This document shows positions 8,341 through 16,800 of a stretch of DNA of 39,458 nt, one piece after another; position 1 is the first letter of the stretch, and every line of letters starts with the position of its first letter. Source of the DNA: Oscillospiraceae bacterium (lineage in GTDB: Bacteria > Bacillota > Clostridia > Oscillospirales > Acutalibacteraceae); the NCBI GenBank assembly GCA_009777055.1, contig WRMQ01000014.1, positions 1-39,458 of the forward strand. The letters run 5' to 3'. A model generated the notes under the pieces. That model had not been told where the DNA came from. It searched no databases and saw only the letters and a list, made by a program, of their open reading frames with translations. Made by a program: the position numbers and the translations under genes.

Positions 8341-8637
8341 ATGACCAAAACAACAAGCCTGCATATCCGAATTGATCCAGTAGTAAAAAAGCAGGCTGAA
8401 GAACTGTTCGCGCTTTTCGGAATCACGATCTCAGATGCGGTGCATATGTTCCTGAGTCAATCCTTGTTGGAAAGCGGTTTGCCCTTTCAGCCAAAACAAC
8501 CCCGTTATAATATGGAAACCGAATCCGCGATTCAAGAGGCAAGGGATATTGCCGGCGGAAAAATCCAGGCAAAGCGTTTTTTGTCCTTCGATGCGTATCT
8601 TGCGGATTTGGCCTTGGAGGATGAAGGAGAATGCTAA
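8341..8637 (+). CDS. RelB/DinJ-family antitoxin
   Basis: A 98-residue protein with an N-terminal ribbon-helix-helix domain: the beta strand TTSLHIRIDP is followed by two helices (VVKKQAEELFALFGI and TISDAVHMFLSQSL), as in DinJ. The C-terminal half has the polar toxin-binding region. Two ATG codons lie in tandem (8338 and 8341); 8341 is 7 bases from the AGGAGG site and is preferred. It should bind and neutralise the toxin encoded next and repress its own promoter, as known for the family. The toxin gene overlaps it by 7 bases. The pair is AT-richer than tgt and queA on each side, suggesting acquisition. Confidence 0.88.
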   Translation: MTKTTSLHIRIDPVVKKQAEELFALFGITISDAVHMFLSQSLLESGLPFQPKQPRYNMETESAIQEARDIAGGKIQAKRFLSFDAYLADLALEDEGEC

Positions 8638-8909
8638 CGCTTGCAACGACCACAAAATTTCGCAAGGATACCAAGCGTATGCTAAAGCGCGGGGCGGATA
8701 TTCATTTATTAAAAACTGTCGTTGATGCGCTGCTTGCAGGAAAACGATTAGAGCCGCAGCAAAAAGATCATGCGCTGAAAGGAAAATACATCGGCTTGCG
8801 CGAATGCCACATTCAACCAGATTGGCTGCTGATGTATGAGATTGATGGTGAAAACCTGATTTTAACCGCCATTCGTACAGGCACTCATGATGATCTTAGG
8901 CTAGAATAA
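8631..8909 (+). CDS. YafQ-family mRNA-interferase toxin
   Basis: A 92-residue RelE/ParE-superfamily toxin. The residues expected for the YafQ catalytic site are present: H47 in KDHALKG, H60 and D64-W65 in ECHIQPDW, and H86 in RTGTHDDLRL. YafQ toxins cut mRNA on translating ribosomes. The start overlaps the antitoxin stop (ATGCTAA), the usual arrangement. The gene ends 17 bases before the convergent end of queA. It appears intact. By family knowledge it should be toxic when the antitoxin is absent. Confidence 0.88.
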   Translation: MLTLATTTKFRKDTKRMLKRGADIHLLKTVVDALLAGKRLEPQQKDHALKGKYIGLRECHIQPDWLLMYEIDGENLILTAIRTGTHDDLRLE

Positions 8910-8926
8910 TTGATAAGGAGCATTCC

Positions 8927-9961
8927 TCACACAATCAGCATCGCGTCCCCAAAGGAATAGAACCGATACCCCTCCCGCACGGCGGTCTCGTAGGCCGCGA
9001 GGGTGTTCTCTCTGCCGTGGAAGGCGCTTACCAGCATGATCAGCGTGCTTTCAGGGAGGTGGAAATTCGTCAGCAGGGCGTCGATGCAGCGAAACGTACA
9101 GCCGGGGTAGAGAAAAATATCCGTCCAGCCCTCGCAGGGGACGATCCCGCCGTGTTCCCGGGCGACGGACTCCAGTGTGCGGCAGCAGGTGGTGCCCACG
9201 CTGACCACGCGGCCGCCACGGGCCTTCGTCTGGGCAATGAGCTCCGCTGTTCCGGCAGGCAGCGCGTAGTGCTCCGCGTGCATGCGGTGGTCCTCGATCT
9301 CCTCCGCCTTCACCGGGCGGAAGGTGCCAAGGCCCACATGCAGCGTTACGTATCCAATGCCGACGCCTCTTTTTTGCAGCCTGTCCAGCAGCTCCGGCGT
9401 GAAGTGCAGCCCCGCGGTGGGCGCCGCGGCCGAGCCGCTTTCCCGGGCGTAAACGGTCTGGTAGCGGCCTTTGTCCACAAGCGTTTCGGTGATATAATGG
9501 GGCAGGGGCATTTCGCCGATGACGTCCAGCGCGGCGTAAAAGCTGCCCTCGTGCTGAAAGCTTAGCAGCCGGCTGCCGTTTTCCAGAATCCCCGACACCG
9601 TGCCGCGCATCAAGCCGTTCCCAAAAGAGAACGACATGCCGGGCTTTGCTTTCTTTCCCGGCCCGGCGAGGCATTCCCAGAGACCTTCCTCTTTTTGGCT
9701 TAGCTGGCGCAGCAGCAAAAATTCTACCCGCGCGCCGTCGCCCTCCCGCAGGCCATAGAGCCTGGCGGGCAATACTTTTGTGTCGTTTAAAATAAGGCAA
9801 TCTCCGGGCTTCAGATAATGCTCCAGGTTGGCGAAGGTATCATGCCGCAGCTCATCCGTTCCGCGCCGGAGCACCATCAGCCGGGAGCTGTCACGGGGCT
9901 CAGCGGGGTGCTGGGCGATGCTTTCTTTCGGCAATTGATAGAAAAACGCGGATGTTTTCAT
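8927..9961 (-). CDS. queA: S-adenosylmethionine:tRNA ribosyltransferase-isomerase
   Basis: A 344-residue enzyme that moves the ribosyl group of S-adenosylmethionine onto preQ1 in tRNA to make epoxyqueuosine. Recognised segments: the N-terminal FFYQLPKESIAQHPAEPRD, LNDTKVLPARLYG, the long central sheet, TAGLHFTPELL, VTLHVGLGTFRPV, the HAEHYALP loop, VGTTCCRTLES and the C-terminal TNFHLPESTLIMLVSAF. Length is normal. It is the enzyme that follows Tgt in the pathway and is encoded upstream on the same strand. Its start is divergent from asd with a 160-base shared control region. Confidence 0.95.
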   Translation of the reverse strand: MKTSAFFYQLPKESIAQHPAEPRDSSRLMVLRRGTDELRHDTFANLEHYLKPGDCLILNDTKVLPARLYGLREGDGARVEFLLLRQLSQKEEGLWECLAGPGKKAKPGMSFSFGNGLMRGTVSGILENGSRLLSFQHEGSFYAALDVIGEMPLPHYITETLVDKGRYQTVYARESGSAAAPTAGLHFTPELLDRLQKRGVGIGYVTLHVGLGTFRPVKAEEIEDHRMHAEHYALPAGTAELIAQTKARGGRVVSVGTTCCRTLESVAREHGGIVPCEGWTDIFLYPGCTFRCIDALLTNFHLPESTLIMLVSAFHGRENTLAAYETAVREGYRFYSFGDAMLIV

Positions 9962-10023
9962 GAAAAACCCCTCTTCGGCTCAAAAAAATGCAAACTCTTT
10001 TATGGCCCATTCAAAAAAATCAA

Positions 10024-10053
10024 TTGACGAACCCATGCAAGCTGTGTTATAAT
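10024..10053 (+). promoter_or_regulatory. Promoter of the asd-dapA-dapB cluster
   Basis: -35 TTGACG (10024-10029), 18-base spacer, -10 TATAAT (10048-10053). The untranslated leader to the asd ATG is about 60 bases. That is too short for a lysine riboswitch, and no such fold is seen. Confidence 0.65.
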
Positions 10054-10121
10054 ACAGAACACTTCAATAGTATAGATGATAATAGGAGTAATTGCAAGTT
10101 TTTTTTCGAAGGAGAATTGGC

Positions 10122-11213
10122 ATGGAACAAAGACAGTACCGGGTAGGCATTATCGGCGCGACAGGAATGGTGGGGCAGCGCTTTGCCCTGCTGCTGGCGG
10201 AGCATCCGTGGTTTCAGGTTGCGGCGCTGGCGGCCAGCGCGCGTTCCGCGGGCAAAACCTATGGGGATTTAATGAAAACCCGCTGGATGATGAATGAGCC
10301 CCTGCCGGCAGGCCTGCGCGATATCGTTGTGCTGGACGCCGTGAAGGATATGAATGACGTGGCGGCGGGCGTGGACTTCGTGTTCTGCGCCGTGGATATG
10401 AAAAAAGAAGAGATCCGTGCCCTGGAGGAGGCCTACGCCAAGGCGGAATGCCCGGTGATTTCCAACAACAGCGCTTTCCGCGGCGCGGCCGACGTACCCA
10501 TGATTGTGCCGGAGCTCAACGCCGCCCACAGCGAGGTGATACCGGCCCAGCGAAAACGGCTGGGAACCAAACGGGGCTTTATCGCCGTGAAATCCAACTG
10601 CTCGCTGCAGAGCTATGTGCCGGCGCTTTTCCCTCTGAAGGGCGTGGAGGATGTGCTCGTATGCACCTATCAGGCCATTTCCGGCGCGAGCAAAACCTTC
10701 GAAACCTGGCCGGAGATGAACGACAACGTCATTCCCTACATCGGTGGCGAGGAGGAGAAATCCGAGCTGGAGCCGCTGAAGATCTACGGCAAGGTTACGG
10801 ATGGCAAAATCGTCAACGCGAGCCTGCCGCGCTTCACGGCGCAGTGCATCCGCGTGCCGGTTTCCGACGGCCATCTGGCCGCTGTATTCTGCCGCTTTTC
10901 TGAAGGCCAAAAGCCCTCCAAGGAAGAAATTCTTGACACCTGGCGAAGCTTTAAAGGCACGGCGCAGGAGCTGGAGCTCCCCAGCGCGCCCAAGCGGTTT
11001 CTGCACTATTTCGAGGAGGACAACATGCCCCAGACAAAGCTGCAGCGCGATCTGGAGGGCGGTATGGCCGTGAGCGTCGGCCGCCTGCGTGAGGATACGC
11101 AGTACGACTACAAATTCGTCTGCCTTTCCCACAACACCCTGCGTGGCGCGGCGGGCGGCGCGGTTCTGATGGCCGAGCTGCTGTGCGCCCAGGGCTGGAT
11201 AACTAGATTTTAG
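10122..11213 (+). CDS. asd: Aspartate-semialdehyde dehydrogenase (NCS-type)
   Basis: A 363-residue NADPH enzyme that reduces aspartyl phosphate to aspartate semialdehyde, the branch point to lysine/diaminopimelate and threonine. It has the nucleotide loop GIIGATGMVGQR at residues 9-20, the active-site cysteine C150 in VKSNCSLQS, and the later GHLAA histidine segment. The length and NCS (rather than QNCS-T) site place it with the archaeal/fungal-like form found in some bacteria. The ATG at 10122 has GAAGGAGA upstream; a longer frame from 10092 lacks a site. The last codons and the TAG stop (11211-11213) lie inside an AT-rich repeat, so the natural C-terminus (GWITRF) seems partly repeat-derived. 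Confidence 0.92.
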   Translation: MEQRQYRVGIIGATGMVGQRFALLLAEHPWFQVAALAASARSAGKTYGDLMKTRWMMNEPLPAGLRDIVVLDAVKDMNDVAAGVDFVFCAVDMKKEEIRALEEAYAKAECPVISNNSAFRGAADVPMIVPELNAAHSEVIPAQRKRLGTKRGFIAVKSNCSLQSYVPALFPLKGVEDVLVCTYQAISGASKTFETWPEMNDNVIPYIGGEEEKSELEPLKIYGKVTDGKIVNASLPRFTAQCIRVPVSDGHLAAVFCRFSEGQKPSKEEILDTWRSFKGTAQELELPSAPKRFLHYFEEDNMPQTKLQRDLEGGMAVSVGRLREDTQYDYKFVCLSHNTLRGAAGGAVLMAELLCAQGWITRF

Positions 11214-11337
11214 ATATTAGACTTTAGATATTAGACTTTAGATATCGAATTGGGGCAGAATTCATAGTAGGGGCGACCTGTGGTCGCCCACTGGCAAAAA
11301 ACCACCCTTTTCGCAAGAAGTTTATTAGATATCAGAC
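11203..11337. repeat. Composite repeat element at the end of asd
   Basis: It starts with CTAGATTTTAGAT over the asd stop, then two full copies of the 14-mer TTTAGATATTAGAC (11209-11222, 11223-11236) and a partial third. After AATTGGGGCAGAATTCATA comes GTAGGGG and a hairpin GGGCGACC-TGT-GGTCGCCC (11271-11289). Next is ACTGGCAAAAAACCACCC, which matches the inside of the element at 3238-3463, and TTATTAGATATCAGAC, which returns to the 14-mer motif. It fills most of the asd-cupin gap. Confidence 0.8.
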
Positions 11338-11352
11338 TTTTGAGGGCTTGCT

Positions 11353-11700
11353 ATGCTGGAAAAAATAAACCTGAAGGATGCCGCGCATGCCGTTGACTCG
11401 CTGTATGAATATCATAAGGTGGGGCGGCTGAATGGCCACGTGCTCAGTGTCGTGAACGTCGAAAACCGTACGCTGGATTTTCACGTGCATGAGGCTTCGG
11501 ATGAGCTCTTTTACGTGATTGAAGGAAGCTTTCAGCTCGAGACCGGAGAGGGATCAATTCCGGTGAGCGCGGGTGAATTCATCATCGTGCCCAAGGGCAA
11601 ATGGCACCGGCCGGTGGTGAAAGAGCTTGGCAGGTTCCTACTGATCGAGCTGGAGGGCACGCTCAACAAAGAAAACAGCGGCGATTCCCGCAAGAACTGA
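11353..11700 (+). CDS. Small single-domain cupin protein
   Basis: A 115-residue cupin. The two family motifs are present: FHVHEASDELFYVIEG (His, His and Glu as metal ligands) around residues 36-51 and GEFIIVPKGKWHRP (fourth ligand His) around 75-88. It should bind a divalent metal in a small beta barrel. Substrate and reaction cannot be told from the sequence; such proteins can be isomerases, dioxygenases or sensors. It sits between asd and dapA in the same direction with its own GAGGG site, which makes a link with amino-acid metabolism possible but unproven. The repeat element just upstream suggests the gap to asd was enlarged by insertion. Confidence 0.8.
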   Translation: MLEKINLKDAAHAVDSLYEYHKVGRLNGHVLSVVNVENRTLDFHVHEASDELFYVIEGSFQLETGEGSIPVSAGEFIIVPKGKWHRPVVKELGRFLLIELEGTLNKENSGDSRKN

Positions 11701-11733
11701 AGCATACTACACATTTCGAAAGGAGAATTCCCC

Positions 11734-12621
11734 ATGAAGAAGCTCATTTTTACCGGGGCGGGCGTTGCCATCGTGACGCCGTTCCATAACGATTTTTCGG
11801 TGAATTACGATAAGCTGGGCGAGCTCATCGACGACCAGATCGCCCGGGGCACCGACGCGGTCATCATCTGCGGCACCACGGGCGAAAGCCCCACTCTCAG
11901 CCCCGAGGAGCACGCCGAGGTCATCCGCTTCGCCGTGAAGCGGGTTGCCGGGCGCGTGCCCTGCATCGCGGGCACGGGCAGCAACGACACCGTCTTCGCC
12001 ACCCGCCTTTCCCGTGAGGCCGAGGAGGCCGGGGCCGACGCGCTGCTTATGGTCACACCTTACTACAACAAAGCCTCCCAGGCGGGGCTGATCAAGCACT
12101 TCAGCTATGTGGCCGACCGGGTCAATATCCCCATTATCCTCTATAACGTGCCCTCCCGCACCGGCGTGGACATCAAGCCGGAGACCTATCTCGCGCTGTC
12201 GAAGCACCCGAATATCGCGGCCATCAAGGAGGCCAACGGCGACATCTCCTCCGTGGCGAAGACCATCGCCCTTTGCGGGGAAGACCTGGCGGTCTACAGC
12301 GGCAACGACGACCAGATCACCGCCCTCATTGCCCTGGGGGGGAAGGGTGTGATCTCCGTGCTTTCGAATGTCGCGCCGGAAATCGCCCACGAGATCGCCG
12401 CCCTGGGCGTGGCCGGGGATATCCCCGCCAGCGCCGCGCTCCAGCTGGAATGGCTTGATCTTTGCAACGATCTTTTTGTGGACGTCAACCCCATCCCGGT
12501 GAAGGCCGCCATGAACATGATGGGCCTGGAGGTCGGCCCCTGCCGCCTGCCGCTGTGCGGGATGAGCGACGCCGCCGCGGCGAAGCTGAAGGCCGCGCTG
12601 CAAAATCACGGATTGATTTGA
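11734..12621 (+). CDS. dapA: 4-hydroxy-tetrahydrodipicolinate synthase
   Basis: A 295-residue TIM-barrel aldolase that condenses aspartate semialdehyde with pyruvate, the first step committed to diaminopimelate and lysine. The substrate loop CGTTGES holds T48 and T49. The catalytic tyrosine is Y137 in LYNVPSRTG, and the Schiff-base lysine is K165 in AAIKEANGD. GNDDQ follows in the expected place. Length is normal, and the ribosome site AAAGGAGA lies 8 bases upstream of the ATG. It is preceded by asd and followed by dapB in pathway order. Confidence 0.95.
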   Translation: MKKLIFTGAGVAIVTPFHNDFSVNYDKLGELIDDQIARGTDAVIICGTTGESPTLSPEEHAEVIRFAVKRVAGRVPCIAGTGSNDTVFATRLSREAEEAGADALLMVTPYYNKASQAGLIKHFSYVADRVNIPIILYNVPSRTGVDIKPETYLALSKHPNIAAIKEANGDISSVAKTIALCGEDLAVYSGNDDQITALIALGGKGVISVLSNVAPEIAHEIAALGVAGDIPASAALQLEWLDLCNDLFVDVNPIPVKAAMNMMGLEVGPCRLPLCGMSDAAAAKLKAALQNHGLI

Positions 12622-12697
12622 ATATGGAACAACCAATAAAGGCTTAGGGGTATGTTGGGTGAACCGGCATGCCCCGCACATATAAGGAGGCGTTTTT

Positions 12698-13471
12698 ATG
12701 CTGGGAATCCTGCTCAGCGGCTGCGGCGGCCGCCTGGCCCGCGCGGTTATGGAATTTATTGATACACAGGACGATGTGGAAATCGCCGCGGGCATTGATC
12801 CCCGCGAACCGGACATGCCTTTTCCGGTCTATCCTTCCGCCGCCGAGGTGAAGGAGCGGCCGGACGTGATCATCGATTGCTCTGTTCCCCAGGCGCTGCC
12901 TGGTCTGTTGGAATACGCTCTGCGGGAGCGCGTGCCCTGCGTGCTCGCCACCACGGGCTACGGCGAAGCGGAGGCGCAGATGCTGGCAGGAGCCGAAAAG
13001 CGCATCCCGGTCTTCGCCAGCGGCAACATGTCCCTGGGGATCAATCTGCTCAAAGAGCTGGCCAAGCAGGCGGCGCGGGTGCTGGGCGGCAGCTTTGATA
13101 TCGAAATCGTCGAAAAGCACCACAACCAGAAAATCGACGCTCCCAGCGGCACGGCTTACATTCTGGCCGGGGCCGTGAACGAGGGCTTGGAAGCCGCCTC
13201 CCCCCGCGATTACCAGTTCAATCGCCAGCCTCTCCGGGAAAAGCGCGGGAAGAACGAGATCGGCATGCACGCCATCCGCGGCGGCACGATCACGGGGGAG
13301 CATACGGTGCTCTTCGCTGGCTTCGACGAGGTGATTGAGCTCAGCCATATCGCCTACAGCAAAAAGATTTTTGCCGCGGGCTGCGTCAACGCCGCGCGGT
13401 ATATCCACGGCAGGCCCGCCGGGCGCTATGGCATGGAGGATCTGGTGGGGACCTGCGGGGTAAGAGACTGA
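12698..13471 (+). CDS. dapB: 4-hydroxy-tetrahydrodipicolinate reductase
   Basis: A 257-residue NAD(P)H reductase for the second step of the diaminopimelate branch. The N-terminal nucleotide loop is LSGCGGRLARAV, with a Cys where many enzymes have other small residues. DCSVPQA and the TTGY segment follow, then ASGNMSLGINLL. The catalytic segment EKHHNQKIDAPSGTA holds H141, H142, K145 and D147, and RGGTITGEHTVLFAG is near the end. Length is typical. A perfect AAGGAGG site lies 8 bases before the ATG. It follows dapA by 76 bases that hold no other recognisable feature. Confidence 0.94.
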   Translation: MLGILLSGCGGRLARAVMEFIDTQDDVEIAAGIDPREPDMPFPVYPSAAEVKERPDVIIDCSVPQALPGLLEYALRERVPCVLATTGYGEAEAQMLAGAEKRIPVFASGNMSLGINLLKELAKQAARVLGGSFDIEIVEKHHNQKIDAPSGTAYILAGAVNEGLEAASPRDYQFNRQPLREKRGKNEIGMHAIRGGTITGEHTVLFAGFDEVIELSHIAYSKKIFAAGCVNAARYIHGRPAGRYGMEDLVGTCGVRD

Positions 13472-13502
13472 AAAAAGAAAACACACAAATAAATAAAGCG
13501 CT

Positions 13503-13783
13503 TTTAGGCAGTGGCAGTGATTCTTCCGCAGAGAAGTACAGGTAGGCAGGCGTGAAATCGCTCGCGCGAAAAAATTCCCCCAAGAATTGCTGCGGCAATT
13601 CTTTTCCCCCTTTGCTTTCAAAGGGGGCTTTAGGATGGAAAAGCGAAGGCCGCAGAAGCCTCCTTTGAAAGCAAAGGAGGTGCCCCGAAGGGGCGGAGGA
13701 ATTTTGCGCGCGAGCGCATGAGGCCTGGATAGCTCCGCTTCGCCGCGAGAAAAGAACAGCATATCACTACAATTGTCTGAAAA
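13503..13783. repeat. Structured dispersed repeat, copy A, with an inverted extra unit
   Basis: This fills most of the gap between dapB and the giant gene. The forward unit (13656-13782) matches copy B at 34196-34321 at nearly every base and with equal spacing. It has hairpin 1 (CCTCCTTTGAAAG with its complement), hairpin 2 (TGCCCCGAAGGGGC), then GGAGGAATTTTGCGCGCGAG. About 100 bases before it (13559-13632) lies a second unit in reverse orientation with the same order of parts. There, hairpin 2 has a different sequence, AAGAATTGC-TGCG-GCAATTCTT. Flanks at 13503-13537 also match copy B, so the reverse unit looks like an insertion. I see no protein-coding signal. Confidence 0.85.
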
Positions 13784-13793
13784 CCCACAAGCC

Positions 13794-13820
13794 AAAACCC
13801 CCGGCTAAGCCGGGGGTTTT
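13794..13820. terminator. Bidirectional intrinsic terminator between dapB and the giant gene
   Basis: AAAACCCCCGGC-TAA-GCCGGGGGTTTT forms a 12-bp stem with a 3-base loop and T-runs in both directions. It lies 31 bases after the stop of the giant - strand gene and can also stop transcription coming from dapB. Confidence 0.9.
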
Positions 13821-13851
13821 GCTTATTTCGTCCAGGTTTTACGGTTTGTGG

Positions 13852-16800
13852 TTACGCTTCCTCGTCTTTCTTTCTGCCGCCCACAAGCCAGGCTGCCGCC
13901 GCGGCGCTCATCAGCGCGAACATAGCCAGCGCGGCTGCCGTGGATGCGTCGCCGGTGTTGGGGAAGAGTCCCTTGCCGGGCTTCGCGGGGGCGGAAGGCT
14001 GTGTGGAGGAGGGCGGGGGAGTGGCTTTTCCGCAGCCACAGCCGCCTCTGATGCCGCAGATGCCGCACAGCGCGCCCGCGCCGGTTCCCGTGGCCACTAT
14101 GACCGGCACCACAACCGGTATCGGGGCCGGGATAATCAACGGCAGCGTCGTCTGGCGCTTCCACTGGGCATAGAGGATGTGGTGGTCCTGACGGCTGACG
14201 AGGGTTTCGGCGGTTACCTGGGTGTCGCCCTCGGGCTCGGTGAACCAGCCCTGGAAGACGTAGCCCTTGCGCTCTGGTGTGGGCAGCACGCCGTAGGGCT
14301 CCTGATAGGTCACCGACTTATGGTCCGGTGTCACGGTACCGCCCTGCGGATCAAAGATCACCACGATGCCGGCCACCTGCCTGGGCTGCAGCCTGGCGTG
14401 AAGGACATGGTTGCCAGCGGTGGCTACGGTGTCCTCCGCCAATACCTCGTTGCCCTCGGCGTCGAACCAGCCCAGGAAGTCAAAGCCGTCGATTCCCGTG
14501 GGCGGGGCCAGGGTGCGGGCCAGGCGCGTGATCGGGTCGGTGCCATAGGCGCTGCCGAATTCCACCGTGATGGCCGGCGGCGGGGCTCCTACCGGGCTCC
14601 CGTTCACTTCGCTGGAGAAGCTCACCGTGTAGGTCATGGGGATCCAGCCCGCGTAGAGCGCGCGAGAGCTCCCGGTGGTGACCTTTGTGGGTGTCTCGGC
14701 CTCGAGATTCAGAATCTTCTTGCTCTCGGCGAGAGCCTGCGCCCCCGCCTGGTCGGCATACCAGCCGGCAAAGCTGTAGCCCTCTCGCTCCGCTGTGACA
14801 TCCTTCAGCAGCGGTGTGGCCTTGAGCTCGTTTTCGGTATAATAGTATGCCTCGTTCGTGTGGGACATCGTCACTTCATTGTGCTTCACCGTGTCCTCCG
14901 GGAGAAGCAGGTACGCGCCCGCGCCGTTGGGATACAGCTTAATCTGAACGCTCTGGCTCAGCGGAGTGAAGTGCGGATAGAGCGTGACGCTCAGCAGGCC
15001 CGTTTCTTCGTCTACGTCCACATCGTCCATGTCGACCTTGGTGTTTTCGTCCACGGGAACCAGCGCGGCCTGCTCCGTGATGCGAATCGGGTGCTCGTCG
15101 CCGCGGCTGTGCTCCACGAGGAACCAGCCGTCAAAGCTGTAGTCCTCCAGATAGGCCTTGGGCAATGGCTGATTCTTGTCGGTCTCGCCGTAGGGAGGAA
15201 TGTGGTTTTCGATGTATTTCCCGCCCGCGGAGACCTTCATCTCGCTGTAATCCATGGTCACGCTGTCGCCGTAGGGTGTTTTCGCAAATTGAACCGTGAT
15301 GCCGAAATCCAGGGGCGCCCAGAACGCGAACAGGGTTAGCTCAATGCTGTTTTCCTTCTCCGCGAGGCCGTCGGGCTCGAAGTCGATGGGCTCGACGGGT
15401 ACGCCCGCGCCGGCCAGCACGCCGGCAGGCTCGCCGCTTTCGCTGTCCACCTGCAGGTTCGTGTACCAGCCCAGGAAGGAGTAGCCGTCCCGGTTGGTGG
15501 CCGGCAGCTCGCCGTAGCCGCTGCCCAGGGTGACCGCGCGGGGATTGCCCTCAGTGACGGCCGTGCCGCCCCGCGCGTCGAACGCGAGTGTCACATGCTC
15601 AATAGAGGCGTCCGGCACCCACTTGAGGTAAAGCGTGATCTCCTCGTCCCCGGGATTGACGGTCTCAATGTCGTCGTTCACCGCCACGGGGTCCGCGTAG
15701 GCTTTGGTCTCGCTGTTGTAGCTCAGGAACCAGCAGCCGGCGGGATCCGGCACATAGCCGGGCCGCCGCGAGGCCGCCGCGGCGCCGTCCAAAAGCGCCG
15801 TGGTATAAGGCGTTCCGGCCTCCACATGAACGCTGGGCACCGCCGTGCCGGGGGCTGTGACATAGTGGAGCACCAGGCTGCCGTCATATTCCTCGGGATC
15901 CTGCGTGGTGGGCGCGATGGCCTGCCAGCGGGCCACGAGGGTGAGCTCGTTTGTGCTCAGGTAGGGATGGATTTGATCGTTGTCTTCCTTTTTGAGGCTC
16001 TGGAGCGCGGTGCTGTTTTCCAGCTGCTGGAACCAGCCCAGGAAGCGGTAGCCGCCGCGCTTGGTGAAGGGCGTTATGCTCATGGCGGTCAAGGGATTCG
16101 TCGTGGCGTCAATGCCCAGGCTGAAGTAGTTTCCGAAGGTGCCCACGGGCGCCACGTCTCCGGTCTCGTAGGCCTTGACCGCCTTGCGCGCGGCGGAGGC
16201 CGGGGTAATGGCCGTGCCGCCGTTGACATCGAAGTTCACGTGAACGGCCTTGGCCTTTTCGCCGTCGTCGTTCTCCTTATCCGGGTCGATGGCCTGCCAG
16301 CCGGCTACCATTGATACGTTATAGATGTCGTCGATCGGCAGGATGCCGGGCTTCGGGTTTACCTTTTCGATGCCCGTGATGAGATCGCTGGGGTAGATAT
16401 TGGCCTTCCACTGGTCCGCCTCGGTCACCAGGTCGTCGGAGACCCACCAGGCCAGCCGGAAGCCGGGCCGCAGGTAGGCCGGGTTGCCGGCCGCCGTGCC
16501 CGTGAAGAACTGTCCCGCGAAGTACATATCCTGCTGCGGGGGCACGCTGCCCAGCCCGTCGCCGGGGTTCCAGGTCACACGGACGTTTTCGTTGCCTGTG
16601 CCCGAGGGCTGGCTCCATTTTGCCACCAGCCAGATGATGTAGCCGCCGTCTGCGTCCTTCGGCGCGGTGGCGTCGGGAACGATCGCTGTGGTGTTGCTCA
16701 GCGCCTTGCTCCAGCCCGGGTTTTGCGGATCGGATTCCTGGTACCAGCCGTCAAAGGTATAACCGGCCTTCACCAGGTCATAGGTGGCAAAGCTGAAGTA

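Noticed and set aside
10054-10121. Lysine riboswitch before asd
   Set aside because: Only about 60 bases of leader are available and no suitable fold or conserved core is seen.
13559-13720. Possible CRISPR array in the dapB downstream region
   Set aside because: The units are few, in opposite orientation and form hairpins; there are no regular spacers and no cas genes.
12644-13795. 383-codon - strand frame over dapB and the repeat
   Set aside because: It is antisense to dapB and crosses the dispersed repeat. A similar peptide appears antisense to copy B only because the repeat DNA is the same.
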